Notes: a model not told the origin generated them from the letters alone. DNA of 64,000 nucleotides from Brevibacterium sp. 'Marine' (GCF_012844365.1 NZ_CP051626.1:2046001-2110000); one strand, 5' to 3'. Positions 1 to 9,207 are shown, counted from the first letter of the stretch. A program made the numbers and translations.

Positions 1-1066
1 GCCACGCCTCGAAGAACGGGTAGATGAACATGACAGCGAACACGCCGCCCATGACGATCACGGCGCTGTTGATGTTGAACGAGATCGGCCATCCGAAGAT
101 GTAGAACTCGAACCAGCCCGGGACGATGCGGAGGAACCCATCGGCCCAACCGATGTACCAGTCAGGCTGTGTACCGGCCGAGACGGGTGACGGATCGTAG
201 GGACCGTAGTTCCAGATCGGGTTGATCGTGAACAGCGCCGAGATGAGCGAGAGCAGTCCGAAGATGAGGAAGAAGAATCCTCCGCCCTTGGCCGCGAAGG
301 TCGGGAGAACGGGTTCTCCGACGACGTTCTTCTCGGTGTTGCCGGCACCCGGGTACTGGGTGTGCTTGTGCACGACGACGAACATCAGGTGGATGCCGAT
401 GAGCGCGATGAGCAGGGCCGGCACGATCATGATGTGCAGGGTGTACAGACGGGCCACGATGTCGATGCCCGGGAACTCGCCTCCGAAGAGGAAGAACGAG
501 ATGTAGGTTCCGACGAGCGGCAGCGACTTCAGGATGCCGTCGATGATTCGCAGTCCGTTGCCGGAGAGCAGATCATCAGGAAGCGAGTAGCCGGTGAAGC
601 CGGCAGCCATGCCCATGATGACGAGCAGGACGCCGACGACCCAGTTGAGTTCACGCGGACGGCGGAAGGCGCCGGTGAAGAACACGCGGAGCATGTGCAC
701 GCTCAGTGCAGCGACGAAGAGCAGCGCGCCCCAGTGGTGCATCTGTCGGATGAACAGACCGCCGCGGATCTCCAGGGAGATCGCGAGTGTCGAGTCGTAG
801 GCTTCGGAGATCTCGACGCCGCGCAGCGGCAGCCAGGGTCCGTCGTAGTGCAGTTCGCCCATGGCCGGCTGGAAGAAGAACGTGAGGAACGTTCCGGACA
901 GAACGACGATGATGAAGCTGTAGAGAGCAACCTCGCCGAGCATGAACGACCAGTGGGAGGGGAAGATCTTGCGACCGAACTCGCGCACGAGGGCGGATGC
1001 CCCGACGCGGGTTTCGGCGAAGTTCGCCGCCTTCCCGATGGTGGTGGTTGGCTGTGTAGTACTCAT
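1..1066 (-). CDS. qcrB: Cytochrome bc1 (menaquinol-cytochrome c reductase) cytochrome b subunit, C-terminus beyond window
   Basis: Membrane subunit of the bc1 complex that oxidises menaquinol and carries both b hemes. About 355 codons are visible and the frame runs off the window edge, so the C-terminus is missing. The N-terminus is intact: its ATG overlaps the qcrA stop (ATGA). Visible family marks are His-rich heme-binding helices (MHHWGA then VHMLRVFF; LHIMIVP then HLMFVVVHKH) and PDWY in place of the PEWY quinol-site motif, which is usual in actinobacteria. It is the last visible gene of ctaE-qcrC-qcrA-qcrB, as in mycobacteria, where these subunits join the aa3 oxidase in a supercomplex. 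Confidence 0.97.
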   Translation of the reverse strand, partial: MSTTQPTTTIGKAANFAETRVGASALVREFGRKIFPSHWSFMLGEVALYSFIIVVLSGTFLTFFFQPAMGELHYDGPWLPLRGVEISEAYDSTLAISLEIRGGLFIRQMHHWGALLFVAALSVHMLRVFFTGAFRRPRELNWVVGVLLVIMGMAAGFTGYSLPDDLLSGNGLRIIDGILKSLPLVGTYISFFLFGGEFPGIDIVARLYTLHIMIVPALLIALIGIHLMFVVVHKHTQYPGAGNTEKNVVGEPVLPTFAAKGGGFFFLIFGLLSLISALFTINPIWNYGPYDPSPVSAGTQPDWYIGWADGFLRIVPGWFEFYIFGWPISFNINSAVIVMGGVFAVMFIYPFFEAW

Positions 1067-2106
1067 GGGTGGTTGATCTCCCAGAACGTAGGTCCGACAG
1101 GCTCAGGGAAGTCCGACTGGGCAACCAGGTAGCCTTCGCTGTCCACGGTGATGGGCAGCTGAGGAAGCGGTCGTTTGGCCGGGCCGAAGATGACCTTGCA
1201 GTGTTCCGTCACGTCGAAGGTCGACTGGTGGCAGGGGCACAGCAGGTGGTGTGTCTGGTGCTCGTACAGTGCGACGGGGCAGCCGACGTGGGTGCAGATC
1301 TTCGAGTAGGCGACGATTCCGTCGTGCGACCAGTCCTTGCGATCCGGATCTTCTTTGAGTTGATTGGGATCGATGCGCATGAGAAGCACGGCCGCCTTGG
1401 CCTTCTCGTTCAGCGGGTGCTCGCTGGCCTCCTCGTCGCCGATGCCCGAAGGCAGGACGTGGTAGGCCGAGCCGATCGTGACTTCCTCAGCCCTGATCGG
1501 ACGTTCGGAATCCACCGAGGGGATTCCGCCGACATCGCGGATGAGGCGAGTGCCCTTCTGCCACAGCGTGTTGAACATCTTGTCGCCCGGCAGCGGACCG
1601 AGGTCGCGGAAGACGAGGACTGCGGGCAGCGGCGCGATCGCCAGAGCGGCGATGAGCGTATTGCGCAGCAGGGGACGTCGGGCGATGCCCGACTCTTCCT
1701 TGGCCTGGTGGAGGATCTCGAGCGCAATCGCCTGATCTTCTTCGCTGCCGCCGATGTCGTGGCGTTCGTCGATGCCCTCGTGATCGCTCATGAGGTTCTT
1801 GGCCCAGAGCACAGCGCCGAAACCGATGGAGAACATCGCGACAGCGGCGCCGAGGCCGACGAACATGTTGTGAAGGCGGATGCTCTGCATCGATTCGCCC
1901 GGGGTGAACAGGAAGTACGCCACGATGAACCAGATGGTTCCGATCATCGAGAGGATGAACCAGGCGGCCACCTGTCGTTCGGCGACCTTCTCGGCGCGTG
2001 GGTCCGAGTCGGCCAGCCGCGGTTTGTGCTCGGGCAGGCCCGGGTTCGTGAACCCGTTCAACTCCTCGAGCTGGCTGCCGCCGCCGGAGTGCTCTTTCGA
2101 GGTCAT
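1063..2106 (-). CDS. qcrA: Cytochrome bc1 Rieske iron-sulfur subunit
   Basis: Rieske 2Fe-2S subunit, 347 aa, which passes electrons from menaquinol to the diheme cytochrome c. The cluster ligands are plain: CTHVGCP and, 15 residues later, CPCHQS near residues 268-290. The N-terminal half has three hydrophobic helices, the actinobacterial form of QcrA, unlike the single-anchor form elsewhere. It overlaps qcrB by 4 bp and lies about 50 bp after qcrC, so it is co-transcribed with them. Confidence 0.97.
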   Translation of the reverse strand: MTSKEHSGGGSQLEELNGFTNPGLPEHKPRLADSDPRAEKVAERQVAAWFILSMIGTIWFIVAYFLFTPGESMQSIRLHNMFVGLGAAVAMFSIGFGAVLWAKNLMSDHEGIDERHDIGGSEEDQAIALEILHQAKEESGIARRPLLRNTLIAALAIAPLPAVLVFRDLGPLPGDKMFNTLWQKGTRLIRDVGGIPSVDSERPIRAEEVTIGSAYHVLPSGIGDEEASEHPLNEKAKAAVLLMRIDPNQLKEDPDRKDWSHDGIVAYSKICTHVGCPVALYEHQTHHLLCPCHQSTFDVTEHCKVIFGPAKRPLPQLPITVDSEGYLVAQSDFPEPVGPTFWEINHP

Positions 2107-2155
2107 TGAATTCCCCGTCTATTCTCGTAATTGATGGTGAACGACACTGTCGGAC

Positions 2156-2941
2156 TCACTTGGCCCTCGAAGACAGCCACACTGTCAGGCCGATGACGGC
2201 AGCAAGACCGAAGAACCAGATGAACAGGCCCTCAGCCACCGGGCCCAGCGATCCGAGCTTGAAGCCGCCGGGGGAGGGATTGTCCGAGACTTCCTTGACG
2301 TAGGCGATGACATCACGTTTGTCGTCGGGAGTGAGGTTCGCATCGTTGAAGATCGGCATGTTCTGCGGGCCGGTCTGCATCGCTTCGTAGAGGTGCTTCT
2401 CGGAGACTTCGGACAGGTCCGGTGCGTACTTGCCGCGGGTCAGCGCACCGCCGGCGCCGACCACGTTGTGGCACATGGCGCAGTTGGTGCGGAACAGACC
2501 GCCGCCGGCAGCCGGGTCGCCCTTCGACGCATCGAGGTACTCGTCCTCGGGGATTGCCGGTCCTGGGCCGAGCGAAGCGACGTAGGCAGCGAGCTGGGCG
2601 GTCTGCTCTTCGTCGAACTGCGGTTCCTTGACGCGAGCCTGCGGGCCGTTGGCCTGCAGCGGCATGCGTCCGGTGCCGACCTGGAAGTCGACAGCAGCGG
2701 CGCCGACGCCGATGAGGCCGGGGCCGGCCTTCGAGCCTTCGGCGTTCATGCCGTGACAGGTGGCGCAGTTGGCCAAGAAGAGTTTCTCGCCCTCTTTGAT
2801 GTCAGAGGCGCTGGCTGTGTCCGCCTTGGCGCTCGAAGTCTGCGTGAAGAGTGCATAGGCTCCGCCGGTCAGCAGCAGTCCCACGAGCAGCAGCGCGACC
2901 AGCGCCATGGGATGTCTGCGGCGATCTGCTAGAAGCTTCAC
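2156..2941 (-). CDS. qcrC: Cytochrome bc1 diheme cytochrome c subunit
   Basis: Diheme cytochrome c, 261 aa, replacing both cytochrome c1 and soluble cytochrome c in the actinobacterial bc1-aa3 supercomplex. Two CXXCH heme sites are visible, CATCH at about residue 59 and CAMCH at about residue 154, each in a cytochrome c fold. A hydrophobic N-terminal segment (about residues 12-32) and a C-terminal helix (about 235-255) anchor it, facing outside. The start is GTG with AAAGGA about 8 bases upstream. It is the second gene of the ctaE-qcrCAB operon. Confidence 0.97.
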   Translation of the reverse strand: MKLLADRRRHPMALVALLLVGLLLTGGAYALFTQTSSAKADTASASDIKEGEKLFLANCATCHGMNAEGSKAGPGLIGVGAAAVDFQVGTGRMPLQANGPQARVKEPQFDEEQTAQLAAYVASLGPGPAIPEDEYLDASKGDPAAGGGLFRTNCAMCHNVVGAGGALTRGKYAPDLSEVSEKHLYEAMQTGPQNMPIFNDANLTPDDKRDVIAYVKEVSDNPSPGGFKLGSLGPVAEGLFIWFFGLAAVIGLTVWLSSRAK

Positions 2942-2998
2942 TTGATCGTCCTTTGCTTGAAGTGGTGTGAGTCCTGGGGGCCGAGCATCTCAGTCCGC

Positions 2999-3673
2999 CT
3001 ATTGGAGGAGATAGATGACGCCGAACAGACCGATCCAGACGACATCGACGAAGTGCCAGTAGTAGGACACGCAGATTGCGAAGGTGGCTTCGTGGTGACC
3101 GAACTTCTTCGCCCCGTAGGCGCGTCCGATGACGAGCAGGAAGCAGATGAGACCGATGGTCACGTGGATACCGTGGAAACCAGTGGTCAGGTAGAAGACG
3201 GAACCGTAGCCATCGGTGTTGATCGAGATGCCCTCGCTGACGAGGGTCGCGTACTCCATGACCTGTCCGGAGACGAAGATGGCGCCCAGGGCGAAGGTGA
3301 GGTAGAACCACTCGACCATTCCCCATTTGGCGATGTTGAACAGCGAGCCGGTCCGCCGGGGGCGGAACCTCTCGGCTGCGAACACACCGAGCTGGCAGGT
3401 GAACGAAGACGACACCAGGATCAACGTGTTGCCGAGAGCGTAGGGGATGTCGAGGATCTCGGTCCTCGTCTCCCACAGCTCCGGAACGACGGACCGGATG
3501 GTGAAGTACATGGCGAAGAGCGCGGCAAAGAACATCAGGTCGCTCGCGAGGAACACGATGAAGCCCACCGTGGTCACATTCGGACGATTGACAACCGGAT
3601 GTGCTGGCGCTGTTTGAGATGCAGTGGCAGTTGACACAACCCCATTATTACCCGTCTCGGGGTGAGTTTTCAT
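2999..3673 (-). CDS. ctaE: Cytochrome c oxidase subunit III
   Basis: Subunit III of the aa3-type cytochrome c oxidase, 224 aa with five or more hydrophobic helices, including the family stretches [17 protein letters not shown] and [15 protein letters not shown]. It heads the ctaE-qcrC-qcrA-qcrB operon and is divergent from trpD, the order seen in mycobacteria. The start is uncertain. The ATG used here has only a weak ribosome site, and a GTG 12 codons in (VSTATASQ) aligns better with typical starts. Confidence 0.95.
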   Translation of the reverse strand: MKTHPETGNNGVVSTATASQTAPAHPVVNRPNVTTVGFIVFLASDLMFFAALFAMYFTIRSVVPELWETRTEILDIPYALGNTLILVSSSFTCQLGVFAAERFRPRRTGSLFNIAKWGMVEWFYLTFALGAIFVSGQVMEYATLVSEGISINTDGYGSVFYLTTGFHGIHVTIGLICFLLVIGRAYGAKKFGHHEATFAICVSYYWHFVDVVWIGLFGVIYLLQ

Positions 3674-3852
3674 CTTTTACCCAGGTTTCGGGAAAGAAAT
3701 TTCTACACGACGTAGCAAAAACCGCGATCTGGTGCCGAAATCTCGTTCCGGGGGCAGCTTCTGCCCGCGTGTCGAAGTCGCGATAGTATTCCGCAGGTAA
3801 GGAACGTCCCCTTCTGCGGGACGGTGAGAACGCCTAGTGAGAGTTCATACGG
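3674..3852. promoter_or_regulatory. Divergent promoter region between ctaE and trpD
   Basis: This 179-base divergent gap must hold promoters for the respiratory operon and for trpD. On the plus strand TAGTAT at 3785-3790 is a plausible -10 for trpD, leaving a leader of about 55 bases that contains a small GC hairpin (GTCCCCTTCTGCGGGAC). On the minus strand TAGAAAT near 3708 could serve ctaE. No trp leader peptide or tandem Trp codons were seen. Promoter positions are inferred. Confidence 0.4.
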
Positions 3853-4974
3853 ATGACTGATTCCACGCCCCTGACCACCCCGGCGCCGCACGTGTCGGAG
3901 TCCCGCAGCGAGGTCGCGGCAGCCACTCAGAACTGGCCCGACCTGCTGATGGCACTCATGCATCAGCAGGACCTCGACGGAGTTCAGGCAGCGTGGGCGA
4001 TGGATCAGATCATGTCGGGCAAGACCCCCGATGTGACAATGGCCGCATTCTTGGCCGCCCACCACACAAAGGGCGAGACGGTCGAAGAGATCGCCGGGCT
4101 GGTGGCGGCGATGATGGACCACGCTGTGCCCCTTCCCGGGCTCGAAGACTCCGTCGACATCGTCGGCACCGGCGGGGACCGTGCGAAGACGGCGAACATC
4201 TCCTCGACCGCGGCCATGATCATCTCCGCGACCGGGCAGCGCGTCGTCAAACACGGCAACCGTGCGACGTCCTCGGCGTCCGGCTCCGCCGATGTGCTCG
4301 AAGCACTCGGGGTGCGGTTCGACATCACACCCGAGCAGACCGGTCAGATCGCCCAAGAGGTCGGGCTGGCCTTCTGCTTCGCCAACGTCTTCCATCCCTC
4401 GATGCAGTTCGTCGCGGCAGTCCGGCGACAGATCAACGTTCCCACAGCGTTCAACATCCTCGGACCCCTGACGAACCCCGCCCGGGCGCGGCATACGGCC
4501 ATCGGAGTCGCCGACGCCCAGATGGCCCCGCTCGTCGTCGGAACCTTGGCCAAGCGCGGTCACCAGGCCGTGGTGTTCCGTTCTCAAGACGGACTCGACG
4601 AGCTGAGCAACACTGCCGTCAACGATGTGTGGGAGGTCCGTCACGGCGAGATAGAGCACACCACCTTCGACGCACTCGACCTCGGCATCGAGCGGGCGAC
4701 GAAGGACGATCTGCGCGGAGGCGGTCCGGACGAGAATGCCGCCATCACCCGGGCTGTCCTCGACGGTGAGCGATCAGCCGTGCGCGACATCGTGGCCATC
4801 AATGCCGCGGCGGCTCTCGTGGCCGCCGACGAATCGGCTGTGGGCACGTTCACCGAGCGCCTGGCGCTCAAGCTCGAGACTGCGGTGGAGACGATCGACA
4901 ACGGCGGCGGTGCGGACAAACTCCAACAGCTCATCGACGTCTCACATCGGGTCGCCGAGACGAACCGCTCCTGA
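3853..4974 (+). CDS. trpD: Anthranilate phosphoribosyltransferase
   Basis: Second step of tryptophan synthesis: joins anthranilate to PRPP. 373 aa, slightly longer than usual because of a low-complexity N-terminal tail of about 25 residues. The PRPP-binding glycine loop GTGGD is at about residues 105-109, followed by the family segments NISSTAA, KHGNRATSS and NILGPLTNPA. It stands alone, apart from other trp genes, next to the ctaE-qcr operon as in mycobacteria. Its end overlaps by 33 bp the end of the convergent nuclease gene. Confidence 0.97.
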   Translation: MTDSTPLTTPAPHVSESRSEVAAATQNWPDLLMALMHQQDLDGVQAAWAMDQIMSGKTPDVTMAAFLAAHHTKGETVEEIAGLVAAMMDHAVPLPGLEDSVDIVGTGGDRAKTANISSTAAMIISATGQRVVKHGNRATSSASGSADVLEALGVRFDITPEQTGQIAQEVGLAFCFANVFHPSMQFVAAVRRQINVPTAFNILGPLTNPARARHTAIGVADAQMAPLVVGTLAKRGHQAVVFRSQDGLDELSNTAVNDVWEVRHGEIEHTTFDALDLGIERATKDDLRGGGPDENAAITRAVLDGERSAVRDIVAINAAAALVAADESAVGTFTERLALKLETAVETIDNGGGADKLQQLIDVSHRVAETNRS

Positions 4975-6699
4975 TGACTGAGCGTGGCTGGTCGCTCCCT
5001 GTCGAGGCAGCGACCAGCCACGGTCGTCTGTGGGGGTCACGGAGATGAGTTCGGCAGTCTCCAACCAGCCGGCCAGCAGTCGCGTCTCCTCCGGCAGAGA
5101 GTCCGTCTCCTGCGGCAGCGAGCCCGGAGCAGGCACCCATTCCGCGGTCGGGGCCAGCACCGCCAGCGAATCTGCCATGGCCGGTCTGGCCGACACATGG
5201 CCGGCACCGGCGAGTTTGCCGTGCCGGATGATCGCCAGATCCCAGCCGGCCTCGGATCCGGGCGCCGCCGCAACCAGTTCGGGAATCCTGCGCAGAGCCG
5301 ACACCTGCTCGGCCCGAGCAGCGATCGACACCGCCGTGCGCAGCGCGTCACGGACCTCGGCCGCCGTTTCGTAACGAGCCTCACCGGCCAGTCGCCGCAT
5401 CCGTTCTGCGGCCAATCGCTGCAGAGACGACAGATCCCCGGCGACGAGCTCGAACAGCTCCCTGATGGAGCTCAGGTAGTCATCGACGTCCGTGATCCCC
5501 GCACATGGGCCGCCGCACTGACCGACCTGGGCGCTCACGCACGGACGATGCTCGCCGAGGCTGCGCTTCCTGATCGTCGTCGTGCACCTCTTGACCGGGT
5601 AGAGGGTGTCGAGGAGCTCCTTGACGGCTTGTGCGGACTTCCGCGATCGGAATGGTCCCAGCGGCGGCGCGGGGGAGCGTTCCAGGGCCGAATTCGCCCG
5701 GACCACCGACAATCGCGGGAAGAGCTCATTGCTGAGCACGATCCAGGAATTGCGGTCCGGATTCTTCGATCGTCGGTTGTACGGAGGCGCCAGCTCGCCG
5801 ATGAGGCGGATCTCGCGGACCTCGGCTTCCAGCGCGTGCGCGCAGGGCAGGCAGCTGACCTCCTGTGCCGCGGTGATCATCTCGGCCATGCGTCCGCGGT
5901 TCTCCGAGGCGTTGAAATACCCGCGGACCCGTCGGGCCATATTCCCCGACTTGCCGATGTAGAGGACACGGCGAGTGCCGTCGAGGAACATATACACGCC
6001 GGGTTCGGCGGGAACGCCCTTGGCCAGATGGGATTTGGCCTGACGCTTCGCCCACCCCGACTGCCTGACGGTGGACAGCTCCTCGAGAGTCGTCACACCG
6101 TAGCCGCCGAAGCGTTCGAACAGATGGTGGAGGAGCTCGCCGGTCGCGCGAGCATCGGAGAGCGCACGGTGGTCGGGTTCGACCTGGGTGCCGAAATGAG
6201 CGGCCAGGGTCGAGAGCTTGTGATTGCGCACTTCGTCACGACCGACGACGCGGCGGGCCAGCGTGACGGTGTCGAGGACCGTCGGAGCCGGCCAGTGATA
6301 GTCGAGACGTTCACAGGCCGAGCGGAGGAAGCCGATGTCGAAGGGAGCGTTGTGGGCCACCAGCACCGCACCGATGGAGAATTCGAGGAAGCTCGGCAGC
6401 ACCGAGCTGATCGGCGGGGCGTCATCGACCATCGCATGGGTGATGCCGGTGAGCCGGGCGACGAAGGGGCTGATCACGGAGTGTTCCGGCTTGACCAGCG
6501 TCTGGAACTCGCCGATGACCTCACCGCCGCGGGTCTTGACCGCACCGATCTCGGTGATCTCCGACTGCCCCGCCCGGGTGCCGGTCGTCTCGAGGTCGAC
6601 GATGACGAAGGTGACATCGGACAGAGGAGTGCCGAGGCTGTCGAACGACAGCTGGGAGTTGTGCAATGCGCCGGGGGCGCGGTCGAACGGGACGGTCAT
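4942..6699 (-). CDS. DEDDh 3'-5' exonuclease fused to GIY-YIG (UvrC-like) nuclease domain
   Basis: 585 aa. The N-terminal part is a DnaQ/epsilon-type DEDDh exonuclease (VDLETTG near residue 34, AHNAPFDIGF, then HRALSDA). About residue 230 onward is a UvrC-like GIY-YIG module (GVYMFLDG, then VLYIGKSGNMARRVRGYF), followed by a UvrC-type linker region. The Mycobacterium counterpart lies beside trpD/ctaE as here (Rv2191, from memory). A role in DNA repair is likely, but the true substrate is uncertain. The chosen ATG begins MTVPFDRAP; a longer open frame upstream is Arg-rich and not protein-like. The 3' end lies under the convergent trpD and contains that gene's apparent terminator. Confidence 0.9.
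   Translation of the reverse strand: MTVPFDRAPGALHNSQLSFDSLGTPLSDVTFVIVDLETTGTRAGQSEITEIGAVKTRGGEVIGEFQTLVKPEHSVISPFVARLTGITHAMVDDAPPISSVLPSFLEFSIGAVLVAHNAPFDIGFLRSACERLDYHWPAPTVLDTVTLARRVVGRDEVRNHKLSTLAAHFGTQVEPDHRALSDARATGELLHHLFERFGGYGVTTLEELSTVRQSGWAKRQAKSHLAKGVPAEPGVYMFLDGTRRVLYIGKSGNMARRVRGYFNASENRGRMAEMITAAQEVSCLPCAHALEAEVREIRLIGELAPPYNRRSKNPDRNSWIVLSNELFPRLSVVRANSALERSPAPPLGPFRSRKSAQAVKELLDTLYPVKRCTTTIRKRSLGEHRPCVSAQVGQCGGPCAGITDVDDYLSSIRELFELVAGDLSSLQRLAAERMRRLAGEARYETAAEVRDALRTAVSIAARAEQVSALRRIPELVAAAPGSEAGWDLAIIRHGKLAGAGHVSARPAMADSLAVLAPTAEWVPAPGSLPQETDSLPEETRLLAGWLETAELISVTPTDDRGWSLPRQGATSHAQSSGAVRLGDPM
4983..5022 (+). terminator. Hairpin after trpD, inside the convergent nuclease gene
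   Basis: A perfect 14-bp stem (CGTGGCTGGTCGCT / AGCGACCAGCCACG) with a 12-base loop begins 8 bases after the trpD stop. There is no clear T-run. It lies within the last codons of the opposite-strand nuclease. Confidence 0.6.
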
Positions 6700-6746
6700 G
6701 ACGTTCAGTCTCTCAGGTGCGGCTGACGCGAAGCGATCAGCACCAT

Positions 6747-7199
6747 TCACACCGAGGATCCGTCGCCGTCGTCGGCGGACCGGTGGCTCGGCAGGTGGAA
6801 GAACAGTCCGACCGCTCCGCCGATGCCGACGGCCAGTCCGATGAGCAGGTACCATTCCGGCAACGGTCGGAAGAAGATGACGCCGATGAGCAGGAGCACG
6901 ACTGCTCCGAGGGCGGCGGCCCAGGACAGCACGAGAGTGGGCGACGCGGTGCGCCACCCGATGGGCTCCGCCGGTTCGGGTTCCCAGTGCTCGGTGTCCT
7001 CGAGCGCGTCGCGAACATCCTCGGCGGGCATATCGCCCATGGCGGCGGAGGGTTCGGCGATCTGGCGGACGAGGTCGTCCCATTCCTCGTCGCTGATGCG
7101 CGATCGGTCGTGCCCGATCTTCTCCGGGTCGGGAACGTCTCCTCGCCAATCCTCCCGACCTTCGTCGTCGGGAGTCGAAGCGCTGCCGTCGTCGTTCAT
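6747..7199 (-). CDS. Conserved two-helix membrane protein, function unknown
   Basis: 150 aa. The first about 90 residues are acidic and soluble (start MNDDGSAST), with no motif I recognise. Two hydrophobic helices follow (about residues 92-112 and 117-135), then a short polar tail, so the N-terminal part probably lies in the cytoplasm. It is the middle gene of a likely three-gene operon: alpha/beta hydrolase, this gene, DEDDh/GIY-YIG nuclease, with gaps of 28 and 47 bp. The ATG is chosen because the frame upstream is Arg-rich and runs antisense through the hydrolase. Confidence 0.75.
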   Translation of the reverse strand: MNDDGSASTPDDEGREDWRGDVPDPEKIGHDRSRISDEEWDDLVRQIAEPSAAMGDMPAEDVRDALEDTEHWEPEPAEPIGWRTASPTLVLSWAAALGAVVLLLIGVIFFRPLPEWYLLIGLAVGIGGAVGLFFHLPSHRSADDGDGSSV

Positions 7200-7227
7200 A
7201 TCTGCATCAGCAATTCCGTGAGCTCGG

Positions 7228-8016
7228 CTATTCCCCGGTCTCCGACGGGAACGGCACGGCCGCTCCGGTGCGAGCTGACTCCAGGACCGCCTCGGCGATG
7301 GTGTGCGCATCGAAGTCGAGGGTGGCGACATGCCGGGACCGCCGCAGGGCGACGATCCTCGGCGGCTGCGGAAGGTCCGAACGCAGCACACGCAGCGTCC
7401 GCGGGCCGACGACATTGTCCTCACCGGAGATCATTGCGGTCACGGGGCGGTCGACCTTCCACAGATCGTCGCGCAGCGTCTTCAGCGCACGATGGAACGT
7501 CGCCAGGGGAGCGACAGGGGTCCGCTCGTAAGCGCACTCGTCGCGGTCCGGGTGGGCGATATCGCCGCCGATCGACGGAATCGTCCGCACGACATGCCGG
7601 AGGACCGGCAGCAGGGGAGCGAAGGGGGAGTCGACGAAGAGGGCCGGATTGACGACGATGATCTCATCGGGGCGCCCCTCCGCGGCGCCGAGCGCCAATG
7701 CCAGGGACCCGCCCATCGACAGCCCGGCGACGATGACCCTGTCATGGTCGGCCTGCAGACGACCCAGCTCGGTGCGCGCCGCGCCGAACCAGTCGGACCA
7801 CCCGGTGGCGTCCATGTCCTGCCATGAGGTGCCGTGACCGGGCAGCAGGGGAACGCTGACGTCGATGCCCCGACCCTCGACCGCACGGGCGATGGGCACC
7901 CAGGAGACCGGCGAGCCGGTGAGTCCGTGCAGGAACAGGACCGCGGTGGAGGAGCCGTTGCCGCGGCTGCAGTAGGCGGCCGTCGGATCCGCTCTGAGTG
8001 TGAAATCGATCTCCAT
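7228..8016 (-). CDS. Alpha/beta hydrolase, carboxylesterase/monoacylglycerol lipase type
   Basis: 262 aa single-domain alpha/beta hydrolase. It shows the oxyanion segment FLHGLTGSP (about residue 28), the nucleophile elbow GLSMGGS (GXSXG, about residue 99) and a late His (SRHVATLDFD). This pattern fits Est30-like carboxylesterases and monoacylglycerol lipases; the substrate is unknown. There is no signal peptide. It is divergent from a PlsC-type acyltransferase, so a lipid-related role is plausible. A CATGCT hexamer 6 bases before the ATG suggests a leaderless transcript. Confidence 0.88.
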   Translation of the reverse strand: MEIDFTLRADPTAAYCSRGNGSSTAVLFLHGLTGSPVSWVPIARAVEGRGIDVSVPLLPGHGTSWQDMDATGWSDWFGAARTELGRLQADHDRVIVAGLSMGGSLALALGAAEGRPDEIIVVNPALFVDSPFAPLLPVLRHVVRTIPSIGGDIAHPDRDECAYERTPVAPLATFHRALKTLRDDLWKVDRPVTAMISGEDNVVGPRTLRVLRSDLPQPPRIVALRRSRHVATLDFDAHTIAEAVLESARTGAAVPFPSETGE

Positions 8017-8121
8017 GATCCCAGCATGGCACGGATGTGTCGCAGCGGACTTCGCTGTTCACCGTTGTCGTCGATATATGATTGCCGAGGACGACAAAGA
8101 GTCGTAGTCGGAAGGGTGCGC

Positions 8122-8958
8122 GTGTTCTACTGGTTTCTCAAGCGAATTCTCGCCGGACCCATCCTGCGTATTCTCTTCCGTCCGTGGGTGCGCGGCCTGG
8201 ACAATCTTCCTGCCGAGGGCCCGGCGATCATCGCGGGAAACCACAACCACTTCATGGACTCGATCTTCGTTCCTCTGCTCGCTCCGCGCCCCGTCGTCTA
8301 CCTGGCGAAGAAGGACTACTTCACCGGTCGCGGAATCAAGGGCGCGGTGACGCGCTGGTTCTTCAAGCTCAACAACCAGCTGCCCATGGACCGCGGCGGC
8401 GGATCGGGATCGCAGGCCTCTCTCGAATCCGGGCTGAAGGTCCTTGGCGAAGGCAATTCCCTGGGCATCTACCCCGAAGGCACCCGCTCGCCCGACGGCA
8501 AGCTCTACCGCGGACGCACCGGCATCGCACGCCTCGTCCTCGAGTCGGGGGCTCCCGTGGTTCCGGTGGCGATCATCGGCACGGACAAGCTGCAGCCGGC
8601 CGGTCGCCTCGTCCCCAAGCTCCGGCGTGTCGGCGTCGTCTTCGGCACACCGATGGACTTCTCGAAGTATGCGGGACTGCCGGTCGACCGTTTCATGCTG
8701 CGGTCGGTCACCGATGAGATCATGTACGAGATCATGCGCCTGTCGGGTCAGGAATACGTCGACACCTATGCGTCGACGGTCAAGACCAAGCTGCTGACGA
8801 GCGCGAAGCCGAAGAAGTCGGAATCCGATAAGGACGCGGCCACGGGCGCGTCCAAGGACGGCGATGCCGCGACAGGCAATGGAGAGGCGAAGACGCAGGG
8901 ATCCTCCGGCCGGGGCGCGCCCGAATCCGACAGCGACGAGCCGTCGCCGTCGGCCTGA
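8122..8958 (+). CDS. 1-acyl-sn-glycerol-3-phosphate acyltransferase (PlsC family)
   Basis: 278 aa membrane-associated acyltransferase making phosphatidic acid. It has the HX4D motif (GNHNHFMDS, about residue 47) and the substrate-binding block YPEGTRSPDG, followed by PVVPVAIIGTD. The N-terminal YWFLKRILAGPILRILF is a likely membrane-surface helix. The last about 55 residues are a low-complexity Lys/Glu/Ser/Gly tail not needed for catalysis. The GTG start is preferred because GGAAGG lies 6 bases upstream; the frame extends further up but is antisense to the neighbouring hydrolase. Confidence 0.93.
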   Translation: MFYWFLKRILAGPILRILFRPWVRGLDNLPAEGPAIIAGNHNHFMDSIFVPLLAPRPVVYLAKKDYFTGRGIKGAVTRWFFKLNNQLPMDRGGGSGSQASLESGLKVLGEGNSLGIYPEGTRSPDGKLYRGRTGIARLVLESGAPVVPVAIIGTDKLQPAGRLVPKLRRVGVVFGTPMDFSKYAGLPVDRFMLRSVTDEIMYEIMRLSGQEYVDTYASTVKTKLLTSAKPKKSESDKDAATGASKDGDAATGNGEAKTQGSSGRGAPESDSDEPSPSA

Positions 8959-9029
8959 TTCCCTGATTCCTCGCCTCGGCCCACCCTCAGCCGCCTGAAT
9001 GACATCCATGTGACATGTTCGAATACTGC

Positions 9030-9058
9030 GGTAACAGCGACACGCGGAAATTGTTACC
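9030..9058. promoter_or_regulatory. Inverted repeat GGTAACA-N15-TGTTACC upstream of the MerR gene
   Basis: Two perfect 7-base arms sit 22 bp apart centre to centre, about two DNA turns, in the 249-base gap between plsC and the MerR gene. A TAGAAT at 9138-9143 is a plausible -10 further downstream. The spacing suits a dimeric or paired regulator better than a hairpin. The binding protein is unknown. Confidence 0.45.
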
Positions 9059-9207
9059 TCGGGGTGTTTGTCCTGGCCGGGACGGCAGAATAACTTGGAG
9101 TTGTTGAATCCCACTGTAGGTTCGCTGGGAAGAGGGCTAGAATGACTATGTTCTCGGTCCTTCCAAGCGACCTTCGCTTCCCCCAGGGACTTAAAGGAGG
9201 AGTCGGT

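Noticed and set aside
1069..2109. 346-codon open frame on the plus strand opposite qcrA
   Set aside because: It mirrors the Rieske gene with no motif or ribosome site.
3770..3790. TGTCGAAG box before the trpD -10
   Set aside because: Spacing to TAGTAT is two bases too short for the PafBC class and the box lacks the GTG end.
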